Source: JAKACA01 sp052143575 (lineage in GTDB: Bacteria > Actinomycetota > Acidimicrobiia > Acidimicrobiales > Bog-793). From it: a stretch of 64,000 bases of DNA. A model generated the notes under the pieces. That model saw nothing but the letters and a program-made list of their open reading frames with translations. It was not told where the DNA came from and did not search any database. Below, piece by piece: positions 18,401 through 26,970 of this stretch. The DNA lies in contig JBKQSP010000031.1 in assembly GCA_052143575.1 (NCBI GenBank), positions 51,488 to 115,487 on the forward strand. Direction: 5' to 3'. Positions within the stretch are counted from its first letter, which is position 1, and each line of letters starts with the position of its first letter. A program made the translations under genes and the position numbers.

Positions 18401-18985
18401 CTCGTGCTCGACACCGAGGTGTACTCGAACACGGGGGGACAGATGTCGAAGGCGACGCCTCTCGGCGCCGTCGCAAAGTTTGCCGCCGCAGGCAAGACCG
18501 TGGAGAAGAAGGATCTCGCCCTGCAGGCGATCGCCTACGGCAGCGTTTACGTCGCTCGCGTGGCGATGGGGGCCGATCCCGAGCAGACGCTGCGCGCCTT
18601 TCGCGAGGCGGAGGCATACGACGGCCCATCGCTCGTGATCGCCTACAGCCATTGCATCGCCCACGGCATCGAGATGCGGACCGGACTCGACCAGCAGTAC
18701 CGCGCCGTGGCGAGCGGGTATTGGCCCCTCATCCGCTACGACCCGCTGGTTCGCGCAGCCGGCGGCAACCCGTTCCTGCTCGATTCGCCGAGACCGCGCA
18801 TCACCCTTGCCGAGTACAGCCACCGGGAGCTCCGCTTCTCATCACTGGCCAACTCCGATCCCGCCGAGGCGGAGCGCCTCGGCAGTCTGGCCCAGGCGGC
18901 AGTGACACAGCGATGGGAGACGTACGAAGAGATGGCGACACGCCCCGCTCACCGCTTCCCGGCCGACGCCCGCAAGGCTCACTGA
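15416..18985 (+). CDS. nifJ: Pyruvate:ferredoxin (flavodoxin) oxidoreductase
   Basis: 1189 residues, the usual length of single-chain NifJ. The ATG at 15416 overlaps the upstream stop (TGATG). It begins with the domain I pattern DGNEAAVSVAYRLSE and YPITPASPMAE, carries two 4Fe-4S motifs near residues 690 (CIQCGNCSFVCP) and 746 (CTGCGLCVEACP), the third-cluster CAGCGETPY, and the thiamine diphosphate region GDGWAYDIGYGGLDHV with YSNTGGQMSKATPLG near residue 1003. It oxidises pyruvate and CoA to acetyl-CoA and CO2 (or the reverse) with ferredoxin-type carriers. The GltD-like protein upstream is the apparent electron partner. A PFOR implies anaerobic or microaerobic metabolism, or reductive carboxylation, in this organism. 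Confidence 0.97.
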   Translation: MRATLDGNEAAVSVAYRLSEVCCIYPITPASPMAELADEWASHRQPNLWGNVPAVIEMQSEAGAAGALHGALQGGALSTTFTASQGLLLMIPNMYKIAGELTATVLHVAARSLATQALSIFGDHSDVMAVRQTGVALLASSSVQEAHDLAAVAHAATLSTRVPFLHFFDGFRTSHELNTIELLSDDDLRALVPEELVREHRRRALSAEHPFIRGTSQNPDVYFQGREAANPFYARTPGLVEDAMGRLAGRTGRRYRLVDYAGHPEPERVIVAMGSGAVTARETVTHLCAAGERVGVATVRLYRPFPTEAFLAALPPTVSRVAVLDRTKEPGSLGEPLFLDVVTALAEAHSHSEREAMPLVIGGRYGLGSKEFTPGMVAGVFEELRTERPRRRFTVGITDDVSRTSVSYDAALDIEPPATFRAVFFGLGSDGTVGANKNSVKILGSEAHLYAQGYFVYDSKKSGSQTVSHLRFGPEPIEAPYLVDDARFVGCHHFGLLNRSEVLDRAAHGATLLLNSPYPASELWKVVPRPIQEQIVAKEIKVYVIDAGRIAGEAGLGERINTVLQTCFFAISGVLERDEAIARVKAAIKKSYGRRGAEVVDANLRAVDRAIEGLERVELPRQVTIRTGLAPLVPAGAPEFVRKVTAVLMAGRGDELPVSALPADGTWPSGTAAYEKRQISDVVALWDSDLCIQCGNCSFVCPHSVIRSKYFQRSQLATAPAAFRSAPLRSRGLPDTNYTLQVYVDDCTGCGLCVEACPALAPDDPSRRAINLAPLEPLAAEERANIAFFETLPVAERSRVDFGTVRGTQFLQPLFEFSGACAGCGETPYVKLLSQLFGDRAVIANATGCSSIYGGNLPTTPWTTDENGRGPAWSNSLFEDNAEFGLGLRLAADRHLELARRRLGELRGDVGSELADAILAARQLSESELRAQRERVGELKARLAAVEGAAAVDLLSVVDHLVRRSVWIVGGDGWAYDIGYGGLDHVLASGRDVNVLVLDTEVYSNTGGQMSKATPLGAVAKFAAAGKTVEKKDLALQAIAYGSVYVARVAMGADPEQTLRAFREAEAYDGPSLVIAYSHCIAHGIEMRTGLDQQYRAVASGYWPLIRYDPLVRAAGGNPFLLDSPRPRITLAEYSHRELRFSSLANSDPAEAERLGSLAQAAVTQRWETYEEMATRPAHRFPADARKAH

Positions 18986-19995
18986 TGGACCTCTCCACCT
19001 ACTACATGGGACTCCCCCTCCGTAATCCCCTCGTCGCCTCGCCGTCGCCCCTGTCTCATACCGTCGACGGGTGCCGCCGCCTCGCCGACTCCGGCGTGGG
19101 CGCAATCGTGCTCCACTCGCTGTTCGAGGAGGAGCTGCTCGAGGAGGCGGCGCGCAACGCCCAGCTCGTCGACGCCGGCAGTGAGAGCTTCGCCGAATCG
19201 CTTTCGTACTTCCCCGAGACGGCGGGCGACGAGCCTGGTCCTCGCCGATACCTGAGCCTCCTGCAGCGTGCCGCCGCCGCCGTCGAGATCCCGGTCATCG
19301 CCAGCCTGAACGGTGTCACGCCGGGCGGTTGGACCACCTACGCCCAAGCGATCCAGGACGCCGGCGCCGTCGCCATCGAGCTCAACATCTACTACCTCCC
19401 TGGCGACCCGAACGTCTCGGGTCGCCAGGTCGAGCAGCGCTACCTCGAGGTCCTTCAGAGCGTCAAAGCCGCCGTGAGCCTGCCGATCGCCGTCAAGCTG
19501 AGCCCGTACTTCAGCTCGATCGGGGAGATGGCTCGCCAGCTCGACGCCGCCGGCGCCGACGCCCTCGTGCTCTTCAACCGGTTCTTGCAACCCGACATCG
19601 ACGCTGAGTCGCTCGGGGTGGTTCCCGGCGTCGGGCTCTCCAGACCGGGCGAGGCCCGGCTCCCGCGAACCTGGATTGCGCTCCTGCACGGGCGGCTGCG
19701 CGCCGCCCTTGCCGCTTCCACCGGAGTTGAGGACGCCGACGATTTCGCCAAGTACCTCCTTGCCGGGGCGGACGTCGTCATGACCACGTCGTCGCTGCTT
19801 CGCCACGGCCCCGCTCACGCCGCCGCGTTGCTCGAAGGTCTCTCCGCCTGGATGCAGCGCAAGGGTTTCGAGAGCGTCGGCGAGGTGCGCGGGAAGCTGG
19901 CGGTGCCACCCGGCGGGGACGAGACCGCCTTCAATCGAGCGGGCTACGTGACAGCGCTGCGGGCGGCCAACGCCAGCCCGTACGGGCCGTGGTGA
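18985..19995 (+). CDS. Dihydroorotate dehydrogenase-like FMN protein
   Basis: 336 residues. The ATG at 18985 overlaps the nifJ stop by 1 nt (TGATG). The TIM-barrel start YYMGLPLRNPLVASPSPLS, the IPVIASLNG strand, IELNIYYLP, and the phosphate-binding-end segment LPIAVKLSPYF are features of class 1 DHOD-like flavoproteins. The set of such a protein immediately after nifJ is recurrent in bacteria and differs from the pyrimidine pathway enzyme. With GltD-like plus DHOD-like partners the arrangement also recalls the domain order of dihydropyrimidine dehydrogenase. The substrate is unknown; a redox role tied to PFOR is inference. Last gene of the three-gene operon. Confidence 0.85.
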   Translation: MDLSTYYMGLPLRNPLVASPSPLSHTVDGCRRLADSGVGAIVLHSLFEEELLEEAARNAQLVDAGSESFAESLSYFPETAGDEPGPRRYLSLLQRAAAAVEIPVIASLNGVTPGGWTTYAQAIQDAGAVAIELNIYYLPGDPNVSGRQVEQRYLEVLQSVKAAVSLPIAVKLSPYFSSIGEMARQLDAAGADALVLFNRFLQPDIDAESLGVVPGVGLSRPGEARLPRTWIALLHGRLRAALAASTGVEDADDFAKYLLAGADVVMTTSSLLRHGPAHAAALLEGLSAWMQRKGFESVGEVRGKLAVPPGGDETAFNRAGYVTALRAANASPYGPW

Positions 19996-20203
19996 AGCCA
20001 TCGAGCAAGTGTGGCGCCACCTCGTATCACTCTATGCAAGCGGCCGCCGGGCAGTGCTCGTGCGCAGCGGCCTGCAGCCAAGTACCTTCTCATCGGCGGA
20101 CGTCAGGACTCGCGAGCTTGGCTGGGTTTCGGTAGCGTTCACGGCTCCCCCCGTGGAGGCGTGTGGGGTGACATTGCTGCGTCAACGGACGGGAGGCTGA
20201 GTA

Positions 20204-21868
20204 ATGAGCAGGGCGAGGAGCGAGGTCGGAGGCCGCGCAAGCTGGCGGGCGGCTCGGACAGCCGTCGTGGGTGCCTTGCTGCTCCCGGCGGTGGCAGCAG
20301 GTGTCGCAGTCGTCGATGCCGCCCCGGCGCGGGCGAGCAGCGGGACGCTGGTTGCCTACATCGCCCTTGAGGCAGAGGGCGCCGTCGTCGAGCTCAACCT
20401 GGCCACGGGAAAGGTGGTGTCCACCGTCACGGGCATCGGAACCCCTGTCTACATCGCCGTCACCCCGAACGGGTCGACGGCCTACGTCACCGACATCGAC
20501 GAGGGTGAGGTCACGCCCATCAACCTCAACACGATGACGGCCGGTACACCCATCCACGTCGGTGCCGGACCCACCGGCATCGCCATCACGCCCGACGGCA
20601 CGACCGCTTACGTCGCCTGCCAGGATGCCCCCGACGTCACGCCCATCGACCTGTCGACGAACGAAGCCGAGACACCCATCTCCATGCCGCCGAGCTCGTA
20701 CCCTGAGTTCGTCGCCATCACGCCGAACGGCTCGCAAGCCTTCATCGCTCTCTACGGAACCAACTTCGTCGTTCCCATGTCGCTCCCCTCCCAGACCCTC
20801 GGCACACCCATCTCCGTACCGGTTGGACCGAACGGACTGGCGATGGAGCCCAACGGCAAGAACGTCTACGCCTCTCCCATCTCCAGCGGCACGGTCGTTC
20901 CCATCTCGGTCGCCAGCCTCACCGCCGGCACGCCGATCACGGTCGGGCCATTGGGTTCCGGAACGGAGAGCCTTGGAATCACTCCCAACAGCTCTACCGG
21001 CTTCGCCCCCAACTTCGACGAGTCTGACGTTGTCCCCATCGACCTCGCCACCGGCACGGCCGGCAAGCCCGTCGATGTTGGCACGTATCCCTCGAGTGTC
21101 GCGGTGACTCCGGACGGGTCCACGGCCTGGGTGACACGAGGCTTCGGTGCGACAAGCTCGATCGTGCCGTTCAACGTCGCCACTCTCAAAGTTGGCAAGA
21201 GCATCCCGATGGCGGGCAGCCCCGCCGGCATCGTCATCGCCTATGCCCATACCTACCCGACCACGACCAAGCTGTCGGCAAACCACGCGTCGGTGACAGC
21301 CGGCCAGACCGTCACGCTCACCGCCACGGTCGCCAGCGGGACCTCGGGCGCCCCCAGCCCGACTGGGACCGTCACGTTCTCGGATGCCTCACGGCACCTC
21401 TGCACCGACGTGGCACTCTCGCACTCTGCGCCCTTCACGGCCAGCTGCCACGCACCTCTTACACAGTCCGGTCGGCAGTCGCTCGCCGCCACCTATAGCG
21501 GCGACGCTCACACGTCGAGCTCGACCTCGAGGCCCCTTGTCATCACTGTCAAGGCGATCGCCACGACAACGAAGCTCACCTACGCTCCTCACCCCGTCAA
21601 GGCGGGCAAGCCGGTCACGTTCACGGCCACGGTATCGAGCTCGGGTCTTCCTGCCACGGGCAAGGTGACGTTCAAGATCACAGGCGCCCGCGGGGTCGGC
21701 GTCGTGTGCAAGGGAGGAGACGTCGTTTCCCTCGCGCACGAGACGGCCGCCTGCCGCATCCCAGGCGGCCTGAGCACCGCCAAGTCGCCGTACACCATCT
21801 CCGCTGCCTATGGCGGCGACGCCGAGCACAGCGCCAGCAGAGCGACCGGACTTCGACTCGTCCTGTAG
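20204..21868 (+). CDS. Secreted YVTN/YncE-type beta-propeller protein with Ig-like repeats
   Basis: 554 residues from ATG 20204, preceded by GGGAGG. Signal peptide around residues 15-45 (hydrophobic Ala/Val stretch, cut near ARASS). Residues ~45-345 repeat blades of about 43 residues such as PNGSTAYVTDIDEGEVTPI and PDGTTAYVACQDAPDVTPI, a YVTN/YncE-like seven-bladed propeller. The last ~200 residues hold two Ig-like (Big_3 / bacterial Ig) modules beginning TTTKLSANHASVTAGQ and TTTKLTYAPHPVKAGK. No anchor is visible, so it is exported and released or bound by interaction. The binding target is unknown. Confidence 0.88.
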   Translation: MSRARSEVGGRASWRAARTAVVGALLLPAVAAGVAVVDAAPARASSGTLVAYIALEAEGAVVELNLATGKVVSTVTGIGTPVYIAVTPNGSTAYVTDIDEGEVTPINLNTMTAGTPIHVGAGPTGIAITPDGTTAYVACQDAPDVTPIDLSTNEAETPISMPPSSYPEFVAITPNGSQAFIALYGTNFVVPMSLPSQTLGTPISVPVGPNGLAMEPNGKNVYASPISSGTVVPISVASLTAGTPITVGPLGSGTESLGITPNSSTGFAPNFDESDVVPIDLATGTAGKPVDVGTYPSSVAVTPDGSTAWVTRGFGATSSIVPFNVATLKVGKSIPMAGSPAGIVIAYAHTYPTTTKLSANHASVTAGQTVTLTATVASGTSGAPSPTGTVTFSDASRHLCTDVALSHSAPFTASCHAPLTQSGRQSLAATYSGDAHTSSSTSRPLVITVKAIATTTKLTYAPHPVKAGKPVTFTATVSSSGLPATGKVTFKITGARGVGVVCKGGDVVSLAHETAACRIPGGLSTAKSPYTISAAYGGDAEHSASRATGLRLVL

Positions 21869-21951
21869 CGGATCAACTGCTCGCCAGCGGTCGGAGCCAC
21901 CCATCCGGCTGCGGGGTGATGAAGTCGGGTCTCACACCGCTTGCTCTCGAC

Positions 21952-22581
21952 TTACCCGTAGGTGGGGTGCTGCGGCCAGCCGGGCGGTGAATCCTCCCAG
22001 TCCTCCTGGCGCCCATACGGGGTGAGGTCGAGGATGCTGTTGACGAAGACGAGCCGGTCGACGCCTCGGGCGGTCGTGCAATAGGTTCGATAGACGTCGT
22101 CGCCGTCGCGCAGGAACACGCTGAGCATGAAGCCGCCACCTGCGCTGCAGTCGTCGGCGAACGTCGTGCCGTGCGACGACACGAACGGTATCGTCCAGCC
22201 CATCCGCGCCTTATAGGCCTCCATCTGTCCGAGGGGCATGTTGGACACCGTCGCCCAGCTGACGCCGGCATCCGCCAGCGTGTTCACATCGACGACGTTG
22301 TTCGTGAAATGCGTGCAGCCCGGGCAGTAGTCGTCGGGCCCGTTGTCCATGAATTGATAGACGATGAGCTGCTGGCGTCCCGCGAACAAGTCCAGCAGGG
22401 TCTTCGAGCCGGCTGGCGCGTCGAAGACGTACCGGTCGTTGTCGAACTTGACCATCGGCAGGCGGCGGCGGCGCGCCGCGAGGACGTCAAGGGCGCGAGT
22501 GGCCTCCTTCTCGGCCTTCAGCAACTCGTCGCGAGCCTGCTGCCACTCCTCAGCTGAAACCACCTCCGGCAGAGCGGTCAT
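21952..22581 (-). CDS. DUF899 family thioredoxin-like protein
   Basis: 209 residues from ATG 22581, chosen because AAGGAG precedes it; a longer in-frame start at 22626 lacks one. The family hallmarks are visible: EEWQQARDELLKAEKE at the start, FAGRQQLIVYQFM, then CPGCTHF, WATVSNMP, and the C-terminal SILDLTPYGRQEDWEDSP. DUF899 proteins have a thioredoxin fold and are annotated as thioredoxin-like; their reaction is not established. It is an isolated gene, convergent with the propeller gene, with 83 bp between stops. Confidence 0.93.
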   Translation of the reverse strand: MTALPEVVSAEEWQQARDELLKAEKEATRALDVLAARRRRLPMVKFDNDRYVFDAPAGSKTLLDLFAGRQQLIVYQFMDNGPDDYCPGCTHFTNNVVDVNTLADAGVSWATVSNMPLGQMEAYKARMGWTIPFVSSHGTTFADDCSAGGGFMLSVFLRDGDDVYRTYCTTARGVDRLVFVNSILDLTPYGRQEDWEDSPPGWPQHPTYG

Positions 22582-22790
22582 CGGTAACTCCTTCACAGTC
22601 GTCGGCGATCTTACGATCGACAGCAACTCGGATCAGCTGTTCTCCAGCTGTGCGAATGTTGCCCACATGCTGACTGACGCTTTGGCGCGGCAAAAGGCAT
22701 CGGCGCGACTTCCACCGGACCTCAGACAGCGCTGCCTCGGCGCCGACCGTCGCACGCCGGGCCACGAGGATCACCCCGGCAAAGGGCCGC

Positions 22791-25700
22791 TCAAGGCGCC
22801 GTGATCGAGACCGACTCACGTCGGCGCATCCCGGCGAGGTCTTTCCCATCTGCCTGCCTGAGCGCCCGCCAGACCCGCTCGGGCGTGAACGGCGTCTCGT
22901 AAAGAGCCACCCCCGTGGCGTCGAGGATGGCGTTGCGAACGGCCGGAGCAACACCGACGACGCCGATCTCACCGATCGCCTTGGCACCGAACGGCCCAGA
23001 GGGTTCCATCGTCTGGACGAGGAACACCTCGCTCGGCGGGGCGTCGTCGGAGCGGAAGACCCAGTAGGGACCGAAGCGCGGGTTGACCACCCTGCCCGTG
23101 GCATCGAGGACGATCTCCTCGGTGAGGGCATAGCCGAGGCCCATGAGAACAGCGCCTTCGACCTGCCCGCTCGCCGTGAGGGGGTTCACGGCGACACCGC
23201 AATCGACGGCAGTCACGAACTTCTTCACGGTTACCTGCCCCGTCTCGACGTCTACCTCGACTTCGACCAGCTGCGCAGCGAACGGCGACGGCGACTCCGA
23301 GGCGAGGTGCGAACCTACGCCAATGATCTGCTCCTGCTGTTCGAGATGAAGCGCCCGCATGGCGATCTCGGCCAGCGAGATAGCCCTCCCGTCTGGCGCC
23401 CAGGCCTGCCCGTCATGCAACACGACGGAGTCGGCTGAGTCCAGCCCAAGAATCTCCGCCGCCCGCTCGGCGATCCGGCGGGCGACGACCGTCGCTGCCT
23501 TCTTCGCGGCCATGCCGGAGATATAGGTCGTGCCGGAGGCGTAGGCGCCAACGTCGAACGGCGTGAGGTCGGTGTCGGCCTCGTAGACGATGATGTCGTC
23601 GAGGGACACGCCGAGGACCTCGGCGGCAATCTGGGCGACGACGGTGTCAGCCCCTGTGCCGAGGTCGGTGGCGCCGATCAGCAGGTTGAAGGATCCGTCG
23701 TCGTTCATCTTGATCGAGGCGGCACCCATGTCCACCCCGGCGATACCTGATCCCATGACACACAAGGCAAACCCGATGCCCCGGCGGATTGTCGGCCGAT
23801 CTGGCGGCCGCTTCCAGTCCGGGTCGTTCCGGCGCTCCCAGCCGATGGCACGAAGCGCCTGCGCTACGCATTCCTCTGTCCCGCAGCTCGCCACGCGGGG
23901 CAGGTCTTCGGGGGCGACGTCCTCGACGCCGCCCCGCTCACCGAGGCGGGGCACGATGTCGAGCTGGTCGTTGGCGCGCACCCAGTTCTGCCGGCGGAAC
24001 TCGACCGGATCGAGTCCGAGCGCGTTGGCGATGTCGTCGAGGTGCGACTCGAGGGCGAAGACGCCTTGGGGTGCACCGTAACCCCGCATGGCGCCGGCGA
24101 CTGGTCCGTTTGTGTAGACGACATCACAGTTGTACTGCTTGGCTGGACAGTTGTAGGACGAGAGCCCCCGCATCCCCGTCACCGAGCACACCGTGAAGCC
24201 GTGCACGCCATACGGACCCGTGTCGGCGACAACCGACATGTCCTGCGCGAGAAGGCGGCCGTCGTTCGTGACGCCGGTGCGGAAACGCAGCGTCTGTGAG
24301 TGACGGGTGCGCGAGGCGACAAACTCCTCGTCACGGCTGAGCTCGAGACGCACGGGGCGCCGCGTGGCCAGCACGAGGTGGCCGACGATGTCCTCGATGA
24401 GCATCTCTTGCTTGCCACCGAAACCGCCGCCGATTCGAGGCTTGACCACCCTGATCTGCTTCACCGGCAGCCCGACGAGGGGGGCGAGCATGCGACGGAC
24501 GTGGAACGGCACCTGGGTGGACGTCCGGATGACGAGGCGCTCGTCCGGATCGAGCCAACCGACCGTGACGTGTGGCTCGATGGCACAGTGCTGCACCCGC
24601 TGGACCTGGAACGTGCCCTCGAAGACGCGATCGGCGCTTGCGAAGGCGGCCTTCATGTCCTTCACGGTGCGGCCCTCGACGTGTGAGCTGACGTTCGTCG
24701 TGGTGTCGACGACCCCAACCGAGTCATCTTCGTCGTGGACAACCGGGCCGCCGGGCGCCATGGCCGCCTGCGGCTCGAAGACGGCCGGCAACACCTCGTA
24801 GCTCACCTTGATGCGCCTACAGGCCTCCTCGGCGATCTCGAGGGTCTCGGCGGCGACCGCGGCTACCCGATCGCCGACGTGGCGCACCGTGTCGTCAAAG
24901 CTGACTTGGTCCCAGGGGTACGGGTTGGGCGCGCTCTGGCCACCGGAGGCGTACTTCACTCGAGGCGTGTTCCCGTGGTGCACGACGGCGTGGACGCCCG
25001 CAAGGGCGCGTGCCTCGCTGTCGTCGATGGCAACGATGCGAGCGTGGGCGTGCGGGCTACGGAGCACTCTCGCGTAGAGCAGTCCCCGTAGCTCGACGTC
25101 GTCGGTGAAGACCGGCTTGCCTTTCACGAGGGCGAGCGCGTCCACCTTCGGTTCCGGCTTGCCGACGACCGTCGTCACCCCCACATCGCGTGAAGGGACG
25201 AGGCGAGGCACGGCATCGGGCGCCGTCATGGAGCCACCGCTGTCGTCTGCGTCCGGCCCTTCTCCTGGTTGGGCCACGACGCTCGCCAGTGGGCGGACGA
25301 CGAGCGGCTCGAAGGGATCGGGTTTCTCGCCGCGAAGCGCGGCGGCCGCTCGAGTGACGGCCTCGATCACCTTCGTGTAACCACTCTCCCGGTCGAGGAT
25401 TCCCGAAAATGCGTCTCGAATCGTCTCTTCCGAGGGAGCCGGTTCCCGTCGCAGGAGGGCGACTGCCGCCAACACCATGGCGCCAGCCGAGTAGCCCGAC
25501 TGGATGGCCCCCGTCTCGACGAGGGCGGCCTGGATCGGGTGCATTTCGCCCCGGGCGACGTCGAGGCTCTCCACCGTCATGACATCATGCCCATCGGCCT
25601 TGGCGGCGAGCAGAACATCGGCCGAGACGAACCTCCCGTCGAACAAGACGCCGGCAGCACCGGTCTCGCCCGTCTCAGAGCCGAACCGTACGCTCGTCAG

Positions 25701-25793
25701 CCCCTCGCGCCGCAGGACTGAAAGAAGGGTGTCGCCGGGTCCGCAAGCAAGCTCGCGGCTGACGCCGTTCAACTGGATGTGGACCGTGATCAT
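22791..25793 (-). CDS. Xanthine dehydrogenase-family molybdenum hydroxylase, fused to a cysteine-free [2Fe-2S] domain
   Basis: 1000 residues. Residues 1-165 align in layout with the CoxS/XdhC-type [2Fe-2S] subunit, but every cluster ligand is replaced: positions equivalent to cluster Cys are S39, T44, A47, D59 (GSETGETGAAG) and S99, S102, D134, E136 (QSGYSAGA; ILDRESGY). The only Cys there (C17) is not a ligand. Residues ~200-990 form the molybdopterin subunit with GGGFGGKQE and AMRGYGAPQ binding segments and the catalytic Glu in GAKAIGEIG. So the active-site half looks intact while the Fe-S relay is gone. The stop of the FAD-subunit gene overlaps its start (ATGA). The substrate is unknown. 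Confidence 0.9.
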   Translation of the reverse strand: MITVHIQLNGVSRELACGPGDTLLSVLRREGLTSVRFGSETGETGAAGVLFDGRFVSADVLLAAKADGHDVMTVESLDVARGEMHPIQAALVETGAIQSGYSAGAMVLAAVALLRREPAPSEETIRDAFSGILDRESGYTKVIEAVTRAAAALRGEKPDPFEPLVVRPLASVVAQPGEGPDADDSGGSMTAPDAVPRLVPSRDVGVTTVVGKPEPKVDALALVKGKPVFTDDVELRGLLYARVLRSPHAHARIVAIDDSEARALAGVHAVVHHGNTPRVKYASGGQSAPNPYPWDQVSFDDTVRHVGDRVAAVAAETLEIAEEACRRIKVSYEVLPAVFEPQAAMAPGGPVVHDEDDSVGVVDTTTNVSSHVEGRTVKDMKAAFASADRVFEGTFQVQRVQHCAIEPHVTVGWLDPDERLVIRTSTQVPFHVRRMLAPLVGLPVKQIRVVKPRIGGGFGGKQEMLIEDIVGHLVLATRRPVRLELSRDEEFVASRTRHSQTLRFRTGVTNDGRLLAQDMSVVADTGPYGVHGFTVCSVTGMRGLSSYNCPAKQYNCDVVYTNGPVAGAMRGYGAPQGVFALESHLDDIANALGLDPVEFRRQNWVRANDQLDIVPRLGERGGVEDVAPEDLPRVASCGTEECVAQALRAIGWERRNDPDWKRPPDRPTIRRGIGFALCVMGSGIAGVDMGAASIKMNDDGSFNLLIGATDLGTGADTVVAQIAAEVLGVSLDDIIVYEADTDLTPFDVGAYASGTTYISGMAAKKAATVVARRIAERAAEILGLDSADSVVLHDGQAWAPDGRAISLAEIAMRALHLEQQEQIIGVGSHLASESPSPFAAQLVEVEVDVETGQVTVKKFVTAVDCGVAVNPLTASGQVEGAVLMGLGYALTEEIVLDATGRVVNPRFGPYWVFRSDDAPPSEVFLVQTMEPSGPFGAKAIGEIGVVGVAPAVRNAILDATGVALYETPFTPERVWRALRQADGKDLAGMRRRESVSITAP

Positions 25794-26518
25794 CGCAGTG
25801 CCTCCCGTACGCGAGCGTCGAGGCTCTTGGCCATGGCCTTCCGGTACTCGCTCGAACCGCGAAAGTCACTTGGCGGCGCCAGCGTCTCCAGGTCGTCCGT
25901 CAGCACGGGCACTGACGCCACCCCGGAGAAGGCGAGCAGCAGCGCTCCGTTCGAATCGCGGCGGGCGACGGCCGCCACGATGGGCCTGTCTGCCGACGTG
26001 CGGCCAACGCGGGCCACAACGCCCGCGCCGGCCGTCTCGATCTCGACAGCGACGATGATTCGGCCGCCACGTTGGCCAGGCTCGGCGAGAAAGGTTGCGA
26101 GTGGCGTCACAACCGCGCCGGACTGACCGACGAGCGTGACGGTCGCCGTGTAGGCGAGCAGCGTGGCGAGGAGCTCGCTCTCGAAGTCCGCCGTCGCCAC
26201 GCATCCCCCGAGCGTCGAGAGCGCCCGCAGGCTGCTGGGTTGCTCGCGGCGGGCGGCCTCTCGGACGACCTCCGGTAGCTCAGGACTGGCGGCGATGTCC
26301 TCGAGGGTTGTCGTGGCGCCGATCACGACCCTGCCTCCTCCGCTCGAGCGCACGCCTCCGAGACCGGCTGCCTGCAGGTCGACTACAAGGACCGGCTCGG
26401 TGCCGTTCGCAGACCTCAGACGCGTCCCACCGCCCATGACGACGCTGCGACGATCTTCGAGCGCAACCAGCGCCTCCTCGAGACTCGCCGGCCGCTTGTA
26501 CGCATTCACCTGGACCAT
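25790..26518 (-). CDS. FAD-binding (CoxM/XdhB-type) subunit of the molybdenum hydroxylase
   Basis: 242 residues from ATG 26518 (VNAYKRPASLEEALVAL, the usual N-terminus); an in-frame ATG at 26557 adds 13 residues. FAD-binding segments VMGGGTRLRSANG and STLGGCVATADFESELLATLL occupy the positions of the family's GGGTDL and TIGGN motifs but are diverged. The protein is short compared with the ~290 residues usual for the family. It overlaps the Mo-subunit start by 4 nt, so the two are translationally coupled and should form one complex in which electrons would have to reach FAD without [2Fe-2S] centres. No XdhC or CoxD maturation gene is nearby. Confidence 0.85.
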   Translation of the reverse strand: MVQVNAYKRPASLEEALVALEDRRSVVMGGGTRLRSANGTEPVLVVDLQAAGLGGVRSSGGGRVVIGATTTLEDIAASPELPEVVREAARREQPSSLRALSTLGGCVATADFESELLATLLAYTATVTLVGQSGAVVTPLATFLAEPGQRGGRIIVAVEIETAGAGVVARVGRTSADRPIVAAVARRDSNGALLLAFSGVASVPVLTDDLETLAPPSDFRGSSEYRKAMAKSLDARVREALR

Positions 26519-26970
26519 GGTCGATTCACGTCCTCGCCAACCGCGTGAGAGCGGCATCAGGCAACGAGAAAAGTGAACGCCGGCTGGCGCCCCCCTGGTA
26601 GGGGAGAACGACCTTTATCGCACATCCACCACGCGGTGGCAGCCGGCGGCTGCCTGACGCGACGAACTAATGACCCGCTCACAGCTTGTTTCCGAGCCTC
26701 GGCGCCTTCATCGCCAAGATTCACGGGCTCTGACGACCTTGATCGCCGCGACAACTCAGTCGGGCTGAGCGGCCTTGGTCGGGCCTTTGGCGGCGCCCTT
26801 TGTCATACACGACACGTGCCCGTGGTTTCGGGCCGCATTGGCTTGCTCCTCGCTCACGTACGCGTCAACAGACAAACCGCGCCGATTTGATATTCCGATC
26901 GCCTTGGAACAGGGTGAGAGGCCGACTGCCGTCAGACGTCACGTCAAAGACTGCCGAGCATCGCGCGTCG
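26519..26970. other. Intergenic region, 452 bp, nothing recognised
   Basis: Lies between the start of the FAD-subunit gene and the stop of the monooxygenase gene, both on the minus strand. Frames here are Arg/Pro-rich and do not resemble proteins. It should contain the promoter of the molybdenum hydroxylase pair, but I could not identify specific boxes. Confidence 0.5.
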
